Position numbers and translations under genes: made by a program. Below are positions 1 to 5,963 of a stretch of DNA of 14,837 bases, piece after piece. The stretch lies in assembly GCA_026197015.1 (NCBI GenBank), contig JAPHRB010000164.1:1-14837 (forward strand), read 5' to 3'. The DNA comes from Gammaproteobacteria bacterium (GTDB lineage: Bacteria; Pseudomonadota; Gammaproteobacteria; SZUA-229). Under the pieces are notes generated by a model. That model had not been told where the DNA came from. It saw only the letters and a list, made by a program, of their open reading frames with translations, and searched no databases. The stretch's first letter is position 1; the number at the start of each line of letters is the position of its first letter.

Positions 1-2
1 CA

Positions 3-893
3 ATGTTAGTTGGCGTGGTTATTACTACTGCTCAAGCAGCTCAAACTTATTTACCTTTTGCACTTGCATCAAATAATGCTGGAACAGTTGCAGATAAAAT
101 TGAGGCTACAAAAAAATCATTATCTGATAATGGTTTTGAAATTGCGGGTGAGTACTCACCTTATAAAGGCGCACATATAATTGTTGTTACAAATGCTGAA
201 CTTAAAAAAGCAGCTGCTTCTCAACCACGTGGTGGTTATGTTGCTGCACAGCGTATCTCTTTAACTGAACTAGGCGGCAAGGTTCAGGTTTCTTATACAA
301 ACCCGGTTTATATGTCATATGCATACCGCGTTAATAATAAACTACCTCAAACAACAGCTGCTTTGAAAAAAGCTCTGGGTCATATTCAGGATTTTGGTCC
401 TGCTGAAGCAATGGATTCAGATGATCTAAATGATTACCACTATACATTTGGTATGGAGTATTTTGATGAGCCTTTAGAGTTAAATTCAAAGGGCAGTCAT
501 GATGCAATGGTTGCTGAAATTGAAAAGAACCTGGGTGCTAAAAGAAATGGTGCGGCTCAAGTTTATAAAATTAACATCCCCGGTACTTCACAAACTTTGT
601 TCGGTGTAGCTATGAAAGCGCCAAACGAAGGTAAGAAGTATATGGATGATGGTTTCATTATGAGCGAAATCGACTTCAAACCATTACGCTCAACAGCTCA
701 TCTGCCTTATGAAATTCTGGTAAATGGTAAACAGGCTGAAGCATTACATGCGCGTTTCCGTATTGCTATTAACTTTCCTGATCTGGCTATGATGGGTGAC
801 AATAGCTTTATGAACATTATGGCAACACCCGATGCGATCCGTGATGTGTTATCAGCGGTAGCCGGTGGTGAAATAGAAGATGAAGACTTCTAA
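3..893 (+). CDS. Exported DUF302-like protein, 5' end cut by window
   Basis: The reading frame is open from the window edge. The first visible residues (VGVVITTAQA, then AQTYLPF) look like the hydrophobic core and AxA cleavage site of a signal peptide, but the usual positive n-region is missing, so the ATG at 3 is probably internal and the true start lies upstream. Visible residues 25-105 fit a DUF302-like pattern: an acidic helix, a VVTN strand, then a 'GGKVQVSYTNP' segment near residues 91-101. The C-terminal half (about 145-285) may be a second, diverged copy. No catalytic motif or transmembrane helix follows the signal, so a periplasmic location is inferred. The biochemical role is unknown. 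A strong terminator follows 28 bases after the stop, so this ends a transcript. The DUF302 assignment is from memory of the family pattern and is tentative. Confidence 0.7.
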   Translation: MLVGVVITTAQAAQTYLPFALASNNAGTVADKIEATKKSLSDNGFEIAGEYSPYKGAHIIVVTNAELKKAAASQPRGGYVAAQRISLTELGGKVQVSYTNPVYMSYAYRVNNKLPQTTAALKKALGHIQDFGPAEAMDSDDLNDYHYTFGMEYFDEPLELNSKGSHDAMVAEIEKNLGAKRNGAAQVYKINIPGTSQTLFGVAMKAPNEGKKYMDDGFIMSEIDFKPLRSTAHLPYEILVNGKQAEALHARFRIAINFPDLAMMGDNSFMNIMATPDAIRDVLSAVAGGEIEDEDF

Positions 894-920
894 TTAATTT
901 AGTTGTTGATGTCTATTAAT

Positions 921-948
921 GAAAAAGCCCGGTTTACCGGGCTTTTTC
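921..948 (+). terminator. Rho-independent terminator of the DUF302-like gene
   Basis: A perfect 12-bp inverted repeat (GAAAAAGCCCGG and CCGGGCTTTTTC) surrounds a four-base TTTA loop; the right arm carries T5 and is followed by CTATTTT. The left arm begins with A-rich sequence, so it could also terminate transcription from the other strand, although no minus-strand gene is seen near it. Confidence 0.92.
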
Positions 949-949
949 T

Positions 950-1272
950 ATTTTGGTCAATATGAATGAGATGTCTAAAGAGTAAAAAACGTTTGAGTGG
1001 CTGTAATTTAAGAAAACCAGTGCCAAAAACGCTAAGTGGCTTTAATGAGCTCTCGGGGAGGGCTAATTGAGTAATAAAGATGAAGCTGGAAGCCTCGATA
1101 CCCATATATAAAGTGGCGTGACCTGAGTATTAATCTAGGTTAAACTACGCGGCTTGCATATTCTTAAGTACAAAAAGTATATGATTTATAAGGTTTTTCA
1201 AGGTTCTACTGTTTAATTCGGTAAACCTGAGGGCCTGTAATTTAACAATTAATAATTTTGGAGACATTTAAG
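950..1272 (+). promoter_or_regulatory. ilvB upstream region with hairpin and weak promoter candidate
   Basis: This non-coding stretch holds a hairpin at 1042-1070: arms 1048-1054 and 1058-1064 pair around GGG, and after one G/A mismatch five more pairs form. It lacks a T-tract, so it is not an ordinary terminator. A weak sigma70-like promoter can be proposed with -35 TTGCAT (1154-1159), an 18-base spacer and -10 TATATG (1178-1183). I found no short ORF rich in Ile, Val or Leu codons, so classical leader-peptide attenuation of ilvB is not supported. The only short frame near the gene, starting at ATG 1181, has 11 codons and no run of branched-chain codons. Confidence 0.35.
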
Positions 1273-2970
1273 GTGGAATTGACCGGTGCTGAAATTGTTG
1301 TTCAAAGCCTCATAGAAGAGGGTGTAGAACATCTGTTTGGTTACCCTGGTGGTGCTGTTTTGCATATTTATGATGCAATTCACCAGCAGGAACAACTACA
1401 GCATATACTCGTTCGTCATGAGCAGGCGGCAACGCATGCGGCGGACGGTTATGCCCGTAGTACAGGCAAACCTGGCGTCGTCCTGGTCACCTCCGGCCCC
1501 GGTGCTACCAATGCAGTAACCGGTATTGCGACAGCTTATATGGATTCGATTCCCATGGTTGTTCTCACAGGTCAGGTGCCTCGCCCCTTAATTGGTAATG
1601 ATGCGTTTCAGGAAGTTGATTCTGTAGGCATCACTCGTCCTGTGGTTAAACATAACTTCCTTGTTGAAGATGTTAAAGACCTGGCAACAATCATTAAAAA
1701 AGCATTTTATGTGGCGACTACTGGTCGCCCCGGCCCTGTTGTGGTGGACATACCAAAAGATATTACAGCGCATAAAACAGAATTTTCTTATCCACGTGAT
1801 ATCAAAATTCGCTCGTATCATCCAACAACAAAAGGTCACTCAGGGCAGATTAAAAAGGCATATGAGTTAATTCTTGAAGCTAAGAAGCCCATGATATATA
1901 CCGGTGGCGGTGTTATTTTAAGTGATGCCAGTGAAGAGTTAATTAAGTTCACCAGGTTACTGGGTGCGCCAATAACCAATACGTTAATGGGTTTAGGGGC
2001 ATATCCTGCAAATGATAAACAGTTTGTAGGCATGCTGGGTATGCACGGAACCTATGAAGCCAATATGGCTATGCATAACTCTGATGTGCTGATAGCAATC
2101 GGTGCACGCTTTGATGACCGTGTAACCGGTAACCTTGAAAAGTTTTGCCCGGATGCACGAATAATACATGTGGATATTGACCCGGCGTCTATTTCAAAAA
2201 ATGTAACAGTTGATGTGCCTATTGTAGGTGATGTTAAAGACGTTGTTATTGAGCTTAATAAATTAATAGAAGCGTCTGATCAGCGACTAGAGGGTGCCGC
2301 GTTATCAACATGGTGGCAGCAAATAGAAGAATGGCGTGCTCAGGATTGTTTAAAATTCAATCGTGATACAGGCACAATCAAACCTCAGTTTGTTGTTGAG
2401 CAATTACATGACGTAACTGAAGGCAATGCCTTTGTAACATCAGATGTTGGGCAGCATCAAATGTTTGCCGCTCAATATTATGGTTTTAATAAACCTCGTC
2501 GCTGGATTAATTCTGGTGGCCTGGGCACTATGGGCTTTGGCTTGCCAGCAGCAATAGGTGTGCAAATTGCGCACCCGGGTGAGCAGGTTGCCTGCATAAC
2601 AGGTGAAGGCAGTATACAAATGTGTATTCAGGAGTTATCAACCTGTTTGCAATACAGTACGCCTGTTAAAATCATTAACCTGAATAACGGTTTTCTGGGT
2701 ATGGTTCGCCAGTGGCAAGAATTCTTTTATGATCGTCGCTACGCGAGTTCTTATGTTGATGCATTGCCTGACTTTGTTGCGCTTGCTGAAGCATATGGCC
2801 ATATTGGTATCCGAATTGAAAAACCGGAAGATGTACGCCAGGCCATTGAAGATGCTTTTGGTAAATATAAAGATCGTACGGTATTTCTCGATTTCATTAT
2901 TGATAGAGAAGAAAACGTATATCCCATGATTCCTGCTGGTGCAGGCTTAAATGAAATGATCCTGGTTTAG
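1273..2970 (+). CDS. ilvB: Acetolactate synthase large (catalytic) subunit
   Basis: Thiamine-diphosphate enzyme (acetohydroxyacid synthase) that condenses pyruvate with pyruvate or 2-oxobutyrate, the first common step of valine, leucine and isoleucine synthesis; cytoplasmic, works with the IlvH regulatory subunit. The open frame reaches TTG 1258, but GTG 1273 is preferred: GGAG at 1260-1263 lies nine bases before it, and the protein then begins VELTGAE, like the MELSGAE start of close homologues. This gives 565 residues, the normal length. The ThDP-activating Glu is E50 in RHEQAATHAADGYAR. The cofactor motif reads GEGS...NN, a GDG variant common in pseudomonad-type enzymes. The order is N-terminal pyrimidine-binding domain, central FAD-type domain, and C-terminal ThDP domain. 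It is 12 bases upstream of ilvH, so the two are surely co-transcribed. The symbol could equally be ilvI in enterobacterial naming. Confidence 0.96.
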   Translation: MELTGAEIVVQSLIEEGVEHLFGYPGGAVLHIYDAIHQQEQLQHILVRHEQAATHAADGYARSTGKPGVVLVTSGPGATNAVTGIATAYMDSIPMVVLTGQVPRPLIGNDAFQEVDSVGITRPVVKHNFLVEDVKDLATIIKKAFYVATTGRPGPVVVDIPKDITAHKTEFSYPRDIKIRSYHPTTKGHSGQIKKAYELILEAKKPMIYTGGGVILSDASEELIKFTRLLGAPITNTLMGLGAYPANDKQFVGMLGMHGTYEANMAMHNSDVLIAIGARFDDRVTGNLEKFCPDARIIHVDIDPASISKNVTVDVPIVGDVKDVVIELNKLIEASDQRLEGAALSTWWQQIEEWRAQDCLKFNRDTGTIKPQFVVEQLHDVTEGNAFVTSDVGQHQMFAAQYYGFNKPRRWINSGGLGTMGFGLPAAIGVQIAHPGEQVACITGEGSIQMCIQELSTCLQYSTPVKIINLNNGFLGMVRQWQEFFYDRRYASSYVDALPDFVALAEAYGHIGIRIEKPEDVRQAIEDAFGKYKDRTVFLDFIIDREENVYPMIPAGAGLNEMILV

Positions 2971-2982
2971 CTGGGCCAAGTT

Positions 2983-3477
2983 ATGAATAAACATATTATT
3001 TCTTTATTATTAGAAAACGAATCCGGTGCATTATCACGTGTTGCCGGTTTGTTTTCGGCACGTGCTTACAATATTGAGTCATTATCTGTAGCGCCTACAG
3101 ATGATGCTACTTTATCTCGAATGACAATTGTTACTTCAGGTACAGATCAAATTGTTGAGCAAATACAAAAACAGCTTAATAAGTTAGTTGATGTAGTAAA
3201 ACTGGTTGATTTAACCGAGTCAGAGCATATTGCGCGAGAACTAATGTTAGCTAAAGTAGAAGCGATTGGTGATGCGCGTGATGAAGTCAAACGTCTGGTC
3301 GATATCTTTAACGGCAAGGTCGTTGATGTAACTGATACGACATATACAGTAGAAATTACTGATACACGTGAAAAGCTAGATTCTTTTATAACGTCATTAT
3401 CCAGTATAAAAATTCACGAAGTGGTGCGCTCAGGCGCAATTGGCATTTCCAGTGGCGAAAATATACTCGCCATTTAA
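2983..3477 (+). CDS. ilvH: Acetolactate synthase small (regulatory) subunit
   Basis: Regulatory partner of the large subunit; in the family it raises catalytic activity and confers valine feedback inhibition. At 164 residues it matches the standard bacterial length. The N-terminal ACT domain (about residues 4-76) has the family signature LLENESGALSRVAGLFSARA followed by YNIESL and TDD.TLSRMTI. The C-terminal domain (about 85-160) contains MLAKVEA and the ending VVRSGAIGIS, typical of IlvH. The start ATG directly precedes NKHIISLLLENE, where homologues begin; the upstream ribosome binding site is weak, which fits translational coupling to ilvB ending 12 bases earlier. Confidence 0.96.
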   Translation: MNKHIISLLLENESGALSRVAGLFSARAYNIESLSVAPTDDATLSRMTIVTSGTDQIVEQIQKQLNKLVDVVKLVDLTESEHIARELMLAKVEAIGDARDEVKRLVDIFNGKVVDVTDTTYTVEITDTREKLDSFITSLSSIKIHEVVRSGAIGISSGENILAI

Positions 3478-3513
3478 AACATTTTATTATTTAAATTTTC
3501 TGAGAGCAGAACT

Positions 3514-4536
3514 ATGAGCTTAAATATTTATTACGATAAAGATTGTAATCTTTCGTTAATCAAAGACAAAAAAGTAACTATCGTGGGTTATGGCTCACAG
3601 GGCCATGCGCATGCGCTGAATCTAAAAGATTCTGGTGTTGATGTAACGGTAGCATTACGTACTGGTTCAAGTTCAGCGGCTAAGGCTGAGAATGAAGGTC
3701 TGAAAGTTTCATCAGTAGCAGATGCTGTTAAATCAGCTGATGTCGTTATGATTTTGACGCCGGATGAATTTCAATCTTCATTATACAAAGATGAAATAGA
3801 ACCAAATTTGAAGCAGGGCGCTACCATGGCATTTGCTCATGGTTTTGCAATTCACTATAACTCAATCGTACCGCGCAGCGATTTAGATGTAATTATGATT
3901 GCACCTAAAGCACCTGGTCATACAGTGCGCAGTGAATTTGTTCGTGGCGGCGGTGTTCCGGATTTAATTGCAATCTATCAGGATGCTTCTGGAACTGCTA
4001 AAGATTTAGCGCTTTCATATGCTTCAGGCGTAGGTGGTGGTCGCACAGCTATTATCGAAACTACATTTAAAGATGAAACTGAAACTGACCTGTTTGGTGA
4101 GCAAGCGGTATTATGTGGTGGTGCTGTTGAACTGGTTAAAATGGGTTTTGAAACATTAACAGAAGCGGGTTACGCACCAGAAATGGCTTACTTCGAATGT
4201 TTACATGAATTAAAACTGATAGTTGATTTAATGTTCGAAGGCGGCATCGCTAATATGAACTACTCAATATCTAACAATGCTGAATACGGTGAGTATGTTA
4301 CGGGTGACAAGGTTATTAATGAAGAAAGCCGTAAAGCCATGCGTCAGGCACTGAAAGATATTCAAAATGGTGAGTATGCCAAGAAGTTTATTCTTGAAGG
4401 TATGTCAAACTATCCTGAAATGACAGCGCGTCGTCGTAACAATGCAGCACACCCAATAGAAGTGGTGGGTGGTGAATTACGTAAAATGATGCCATGGATT
4501 CAGGCGAATCAGATAGTTGATAAAACTAAAAACTAG
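3514..4536 (+). CDS. ilvC: Ketol-acid reductoisomerase (NADP+), class I
   Basis: Converts 2-acetolactate to 2,3-dihydroxyisovalerate (and the isoleucine homologue) by Mg2+-dependent alkyl migration and NADPH reduction. At 340 residues it is the short class I form. The Rossmann motif GYGSQGHA is at residues 25-32; the cofactor-selecting loop has R49, S52 and S54, the pattern that binds the NADPH 2'-phosphate. The catalytic His is H109 (AHGF). Metal ligands by family alignment are D192 and E196 in ETDLFGEQ, then E228 and E232 in FECLHE; S253 sits in NYSISNNAEYGEY. The knotted C-terminal domain ends MMPWIQANQIVDKTKN, very close to pseudomonad sequences. It follows ilvH by 36 bases with GAGAGCAG before the ATG, and is the last gene before a structured 3' UTR and terminator. 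Confidence 0.97.
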   Translation: MSLNIYYDKDCNLSLIKDKKVTIVGYGSQGHAHALNLKDSGVDVTVALRTGSSSAAKAENEGLKVSSVADAVKSADVVMILTPDEFQSSLYKDEIEPNLKQGATMAFAHGFAIHYNSIVPRSDLDVIMIAPKAPGHTVRSEFVRGGGVPDLIAIYQDASGTAKDLALSYASGVGGGRTAIIETTFKDETETDLFGEQAVLCGGAVELVKMGFETLTEAGYAPEMAYFECLHELKLIVDLMFEGGIANMNYSISNNAEYGEYVTGDKVINEESRKAMRQALKDIQNGEYAKKFILEGMSNYPEMTARRRNNAAHPIEVVGGELRKMMPWIQANQIVDKTKN

Positions 4537-4553
4537 AATTACATTTCAGCTTA

Positions 4554-4641
4554 CTTCTGTGCCACGTTATGTGAGCGTTGAAAATGGGAACTTACATTTG
4601 TAAACCCACATTTTCCGCCTTAACCTGAAGATGCACAGAAG
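4554..4641 (+). other. Long structured segment in the ilvC 3' UTR
   Basis: The sequence supports a nested stem-loop. The outer arms CTTCTGTGC (4554-4562) and GCACAGAAG (4633-4641) pair perfectly over nine bases. Inside, GAAAATG (4580-4586) pairs with CATTTTC near 4611-4617, followed by GGG/CCC with a bulged A and TTAC/GTAA around an ATTT loop. It lies between the ilvC stop and the intrinsic terminator at 4676-4696, so it should be part of the mature ilvC transcript. It could protect the 3' end or be released as a small RNA; neither role is shown by sequence alone. Confidence 0.5.
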
Positions 4642-4675
4642 CAACCTGAATAGTTATTTCTTTTGTGGTATAAAT

Positions 4676-4696
4676 AAAGGGGCGTTAAGCCCCTTT
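4676..4696 (+). terminator. Rho-independent terminator after ilvC
   Basis: AAAGGGGC (4676-4683) and GCCCCTTT (4689-4696) form a perfect eight-base stem around GTTAA, followed by the T-rich GTTGTTTATG. The trailing TTT also belongs to a second possible hairpin (TTTGTTG 4694-4700 with CAACAAA 4708-4714). This ends the ilvBHC transcript and implies that pssA needs its own promoter. Confidence 0.75.
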
Positions 4697-4720
4697 GTTG
4701 TTTATGACAACAAATATGTG

Positions 4721-4750
4721 TTGCGCTTAAACAGTTTAGATTAATAATAT
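4721..4750 (+). promoter_or_regulatory. Possible pssA promoter (weak)
   Basis: TTGCGC (4721-4726), an 18-base spacer and TAATAT (4745-4750) form a moderate sigma70-like pair between the ilvC terminator and pssA. If used, the palindromic repeat at 4754-4843 would lie in the pssA 5' UTR. A perfect TATAAT also occurs at 4845-4850, just beyond the repeat, but has no recognisable -35 at the right distance. Confidence 0.25.
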
Positions 4751-4753
4751 AGT

Positions 4754-4843
4754 CTGTCATCCCCGAATGCCTGTGTTGGGGAGCCAGTGTCTTTAAGTGC
4801 TGCAAGGTCACTGGATTCCCGGTATAAGCATTCGGGAATGAGG
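4754..4843. repeat. Palindromic intergenic repeat element (about 90 bp)
   Basis: The termini TCATCCCCGAATGC (4757-4770) and GCATTCGGGAATGA (4828-4841) are inverted repeats with one mismatch. Inside, GGGGAgCCAGTG (4778-4789) pairs with CACTGGaTTCCC (4809-4820) with one mismatch, so the whole element can fold into one long hairpin. The alternative hairpin ATTCCCG/CGGGAAT (4815-4821 with 4833-4839) is the core of dispersed repeats common in proteobacterial intergenic DNA. It encodes nothing. It resembles a REP- or MITE-type element; copy number elsewhere in the genome cannot be seen here. Confidence 0.75.
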
Positions 4844-4885
4844 ATATAATTTAAGCATCAATTTTAATTTGATAATTTTGAAAAT

Positions 4886-5647
4886 ATGCAAAATAAAAAG
4901 AAACCATCATTTCGTCGCAGAGGTATATATCTGCTTCCCAATATTTTTACCACAGCTGCGATGTTTGCAGGCTTTTATGCTGTTGTCGCCTCAATGAATG
5001 GGCATTTTGAAAAAGCCGCAATAGCTATTTTTATTGCCATGATTCTAGACGGGGTTGATGGTCGGGTTGCACGTATGACTAATACGCAAAGTGAGTTTGG
5101 CGCCGAGTATGACAGCCTCTCTGATATGGTCTCTTTTGGCGTTGCTCCTGCTCTTGTTATGTATCAATGGTCATTTTCATCAATGATAGATATGGGCTGG
5201 CAGTGGGGTAAGTTAGGCTGGATGGCGGCATTTATATATACAGCATCTGCCGCATTACGACTCGCGCGGTTTAATACTCAGGTGGGAATAGCGGATAAAC
5301 GATATTTTCAGGGTTTGCCAAGTCCGGCGGCGGCGGCCGTTATAGCGGCACTGGTCTGGGTCGGTGTTGATAATAAAATTGCTGGTTTTGATGTGGCGAT
5401 ATTTATGGTGATCATTACCATAGCCATGGGTGTCATGATGGTGAGTAATATACTCTTTTACAGTTTTAAAGAGGTGCACTTCAAAGGCAAGGTGCCTTTT
5501 TACTCGATTATCATCGTTGTCCTTGTGCTTGCTCTGGTGTCACTGGATATATCGAAATCACTATTATTGGTGTTCGGTTTGTATGCCTTATCGGGCCCGG
5601 TATTAAGCTTGCGTAAATTACGAAAATTAGGCAAAAAGATAAAATAA
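4886..5647 (+). CDS. pssA: CDP-diacylglycerol--serine O-phosphatidyltransferase
   Basis: Integral membrane enzyme that transfers serine onto the phosphatidyl group of CDP-diacylglycerol, making phosphatidylserine, the precursor of phosphatidylethanolamine. The CDP-alcohol phosphotransferase signature is complete: D55-x2-D58-G59-x2-A62-R63-x8-G72-x3-D76-x3-D80. The 253-residue protein has a basic N-terminus (KKK...FRRR) and about six to eight hydrophobic segments, the first at roughly 17-37 and the last four between 140 and 245. This is the class II (Bacillus-like) type rather than the E. coli peripheral PssA. Start ATG 4886 lacks a good ribosome binding site, but the protein N-terminus (RRRGIYLLPNIFT) matches the family. 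Its position between ilvC and leuA is a recurring gammaproteobacterial arrangement without an obvious metabolic reason. Confidence 0.95.
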   Translation: MQNKKKPSFRRRGIYLLPNIFTTAAMFAGFYAVVASMNGHFEKAAIAIFIAMILDGVDGRVARMTNTQSEFGAEYDSLSDMVSFGVAPALVMYQWSFSSMIDMGWQWGKLGWMAAFIYTASAALRLARFNTQVGIADKRYFQGLPSPAAAAVIAALVWVGVDNKIAGFDVAIFMVIITIAMGVMMVSNILFYSFKEVHFKGKVPFYSIIIVVLVLALVSLDISKSLLLVFGLYALSGPVLSLRKLRKLGKKIK

Positions 5648-5722
5648 CATATTGATGCAGTAGAATAGGGTTATGCACGGCTTGTCAGTGATTTCGATAT
5701 TTAAATTATCTGAAATTAAGTC

Positions 5723-5751
5723 TTGGCAAACTCCTTGTGAATCGTTATAGT
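5723..5751 (+). promoter_or_regulatory. sigma70-type promoter of the leuA leader transcript
   Basis: TTGGCA (5723-5728) and TATAGT (5746-5751) are separated by exactly 17 bases, the best promoter match upstream of a plus-strand gene here. The expected transcription start is near A5758, only about three bases before the leader-peptide ATG at 5761, so the leader would be translated from a nearly leaderless mRNA. Confidence 0.6.
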
Positions 5752-5760
5752 TTTAGCAGT

Positions 5761-5883
5761 ATGAACATAAACAGAGCTAATAAATCATTTTCTGATGAAT
5801 CTTGCAAAACTTTTGCAAGTCACGCTTTGTCCTGCCTGTTTCTACTTCCTTTATCTGCTCTCTCATTACTACTACTGCCGTAG
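5761..5883 (+). CDS. leuL: Putative leu leader peptide (leucine-sensing)
   Basis: A 40-codon frame begins at ATG 5761 and stops at TAG 5881, 80 bases upstream of leuA. Ten leucines occupy residues 23, 26, 28, 29, 31, 34 and 36-39, and the frame ends SLLLLP. The four consecutive leucine codons are TTA CTA CTA CTG, mostly codons likely to be rare. Such a leucine cluster immediately upstream of leuA is the hallmark of attenuation leaders, in which ribosome speed reports charged leucyl-tRNA. The first 22 residues are not leucine-rich. There is no Shine-Dalgarno sequence if transcription starts near 5758. A second overlapping frame (ATG 5795) is also open but has no leucine run. The frame is seen directly; its function is inferred. 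Confidence 0.7.
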   Translation: MNINRANKSFSDESCKTFASHALSCLFLLPLSALSLLLLP

Positions 5884-5963
5884 GGCAGATATTAAGTTCT
5901 GGCGAGGCGAAATACGCATAAAAAACACCCATATTAAAAATTGATTTGCAGGACAGACAGATC
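5801..5963 (+). promoter_or_regulatory. Candidate leuA attenuator that hides the ribosome binding site
   Basis: Three elements are visible. CTTGCAAAA and TTTTGCAAG (5801-5819) form a nine-base palindrome inside the leader frame. TGTCCTGC (5828-5835), which overlaps the first leucine codons, is the exact complement of GCAGGACA (5948-5955), which contains the leuA Shine-Dalgarno AGGA; a G-U and an A-U pair extend this to ten. CTGCC/GGCAG (5875-5879 with 5884-5888) spans the leader stop. No GC-rich stem followed by a T-tract lies between leader and leuA, so control of translation rather than transcription termination is the simpler model: a ribosome stalled on leucine codons would cover 5828-5835 and free the leuA site. 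Confidence 0.5.

Noticed and set aside
1181..1216. Short frame MIYKVFQGSTV upstream of ilvB as a leader peptide
   Set aside because: Only one Ile and two Val, not clustered, with no following alternative stems; too weak to call an attenuator.
1258..2970. GEG instead of GDG in the ThDP motif of IlvB as a defect
   Set aside because: Close pseudomonad-type homologues carry the same Glu, so it is a normal variant.
5795..5944. Overlapping frame starting ATG 5795, rich in Leu and Tyr, as the leader or a small gene
   Set aside because: No ribosome binding site, no run of leucine codons, and it overlaps the better leader frame; probably open by chance.
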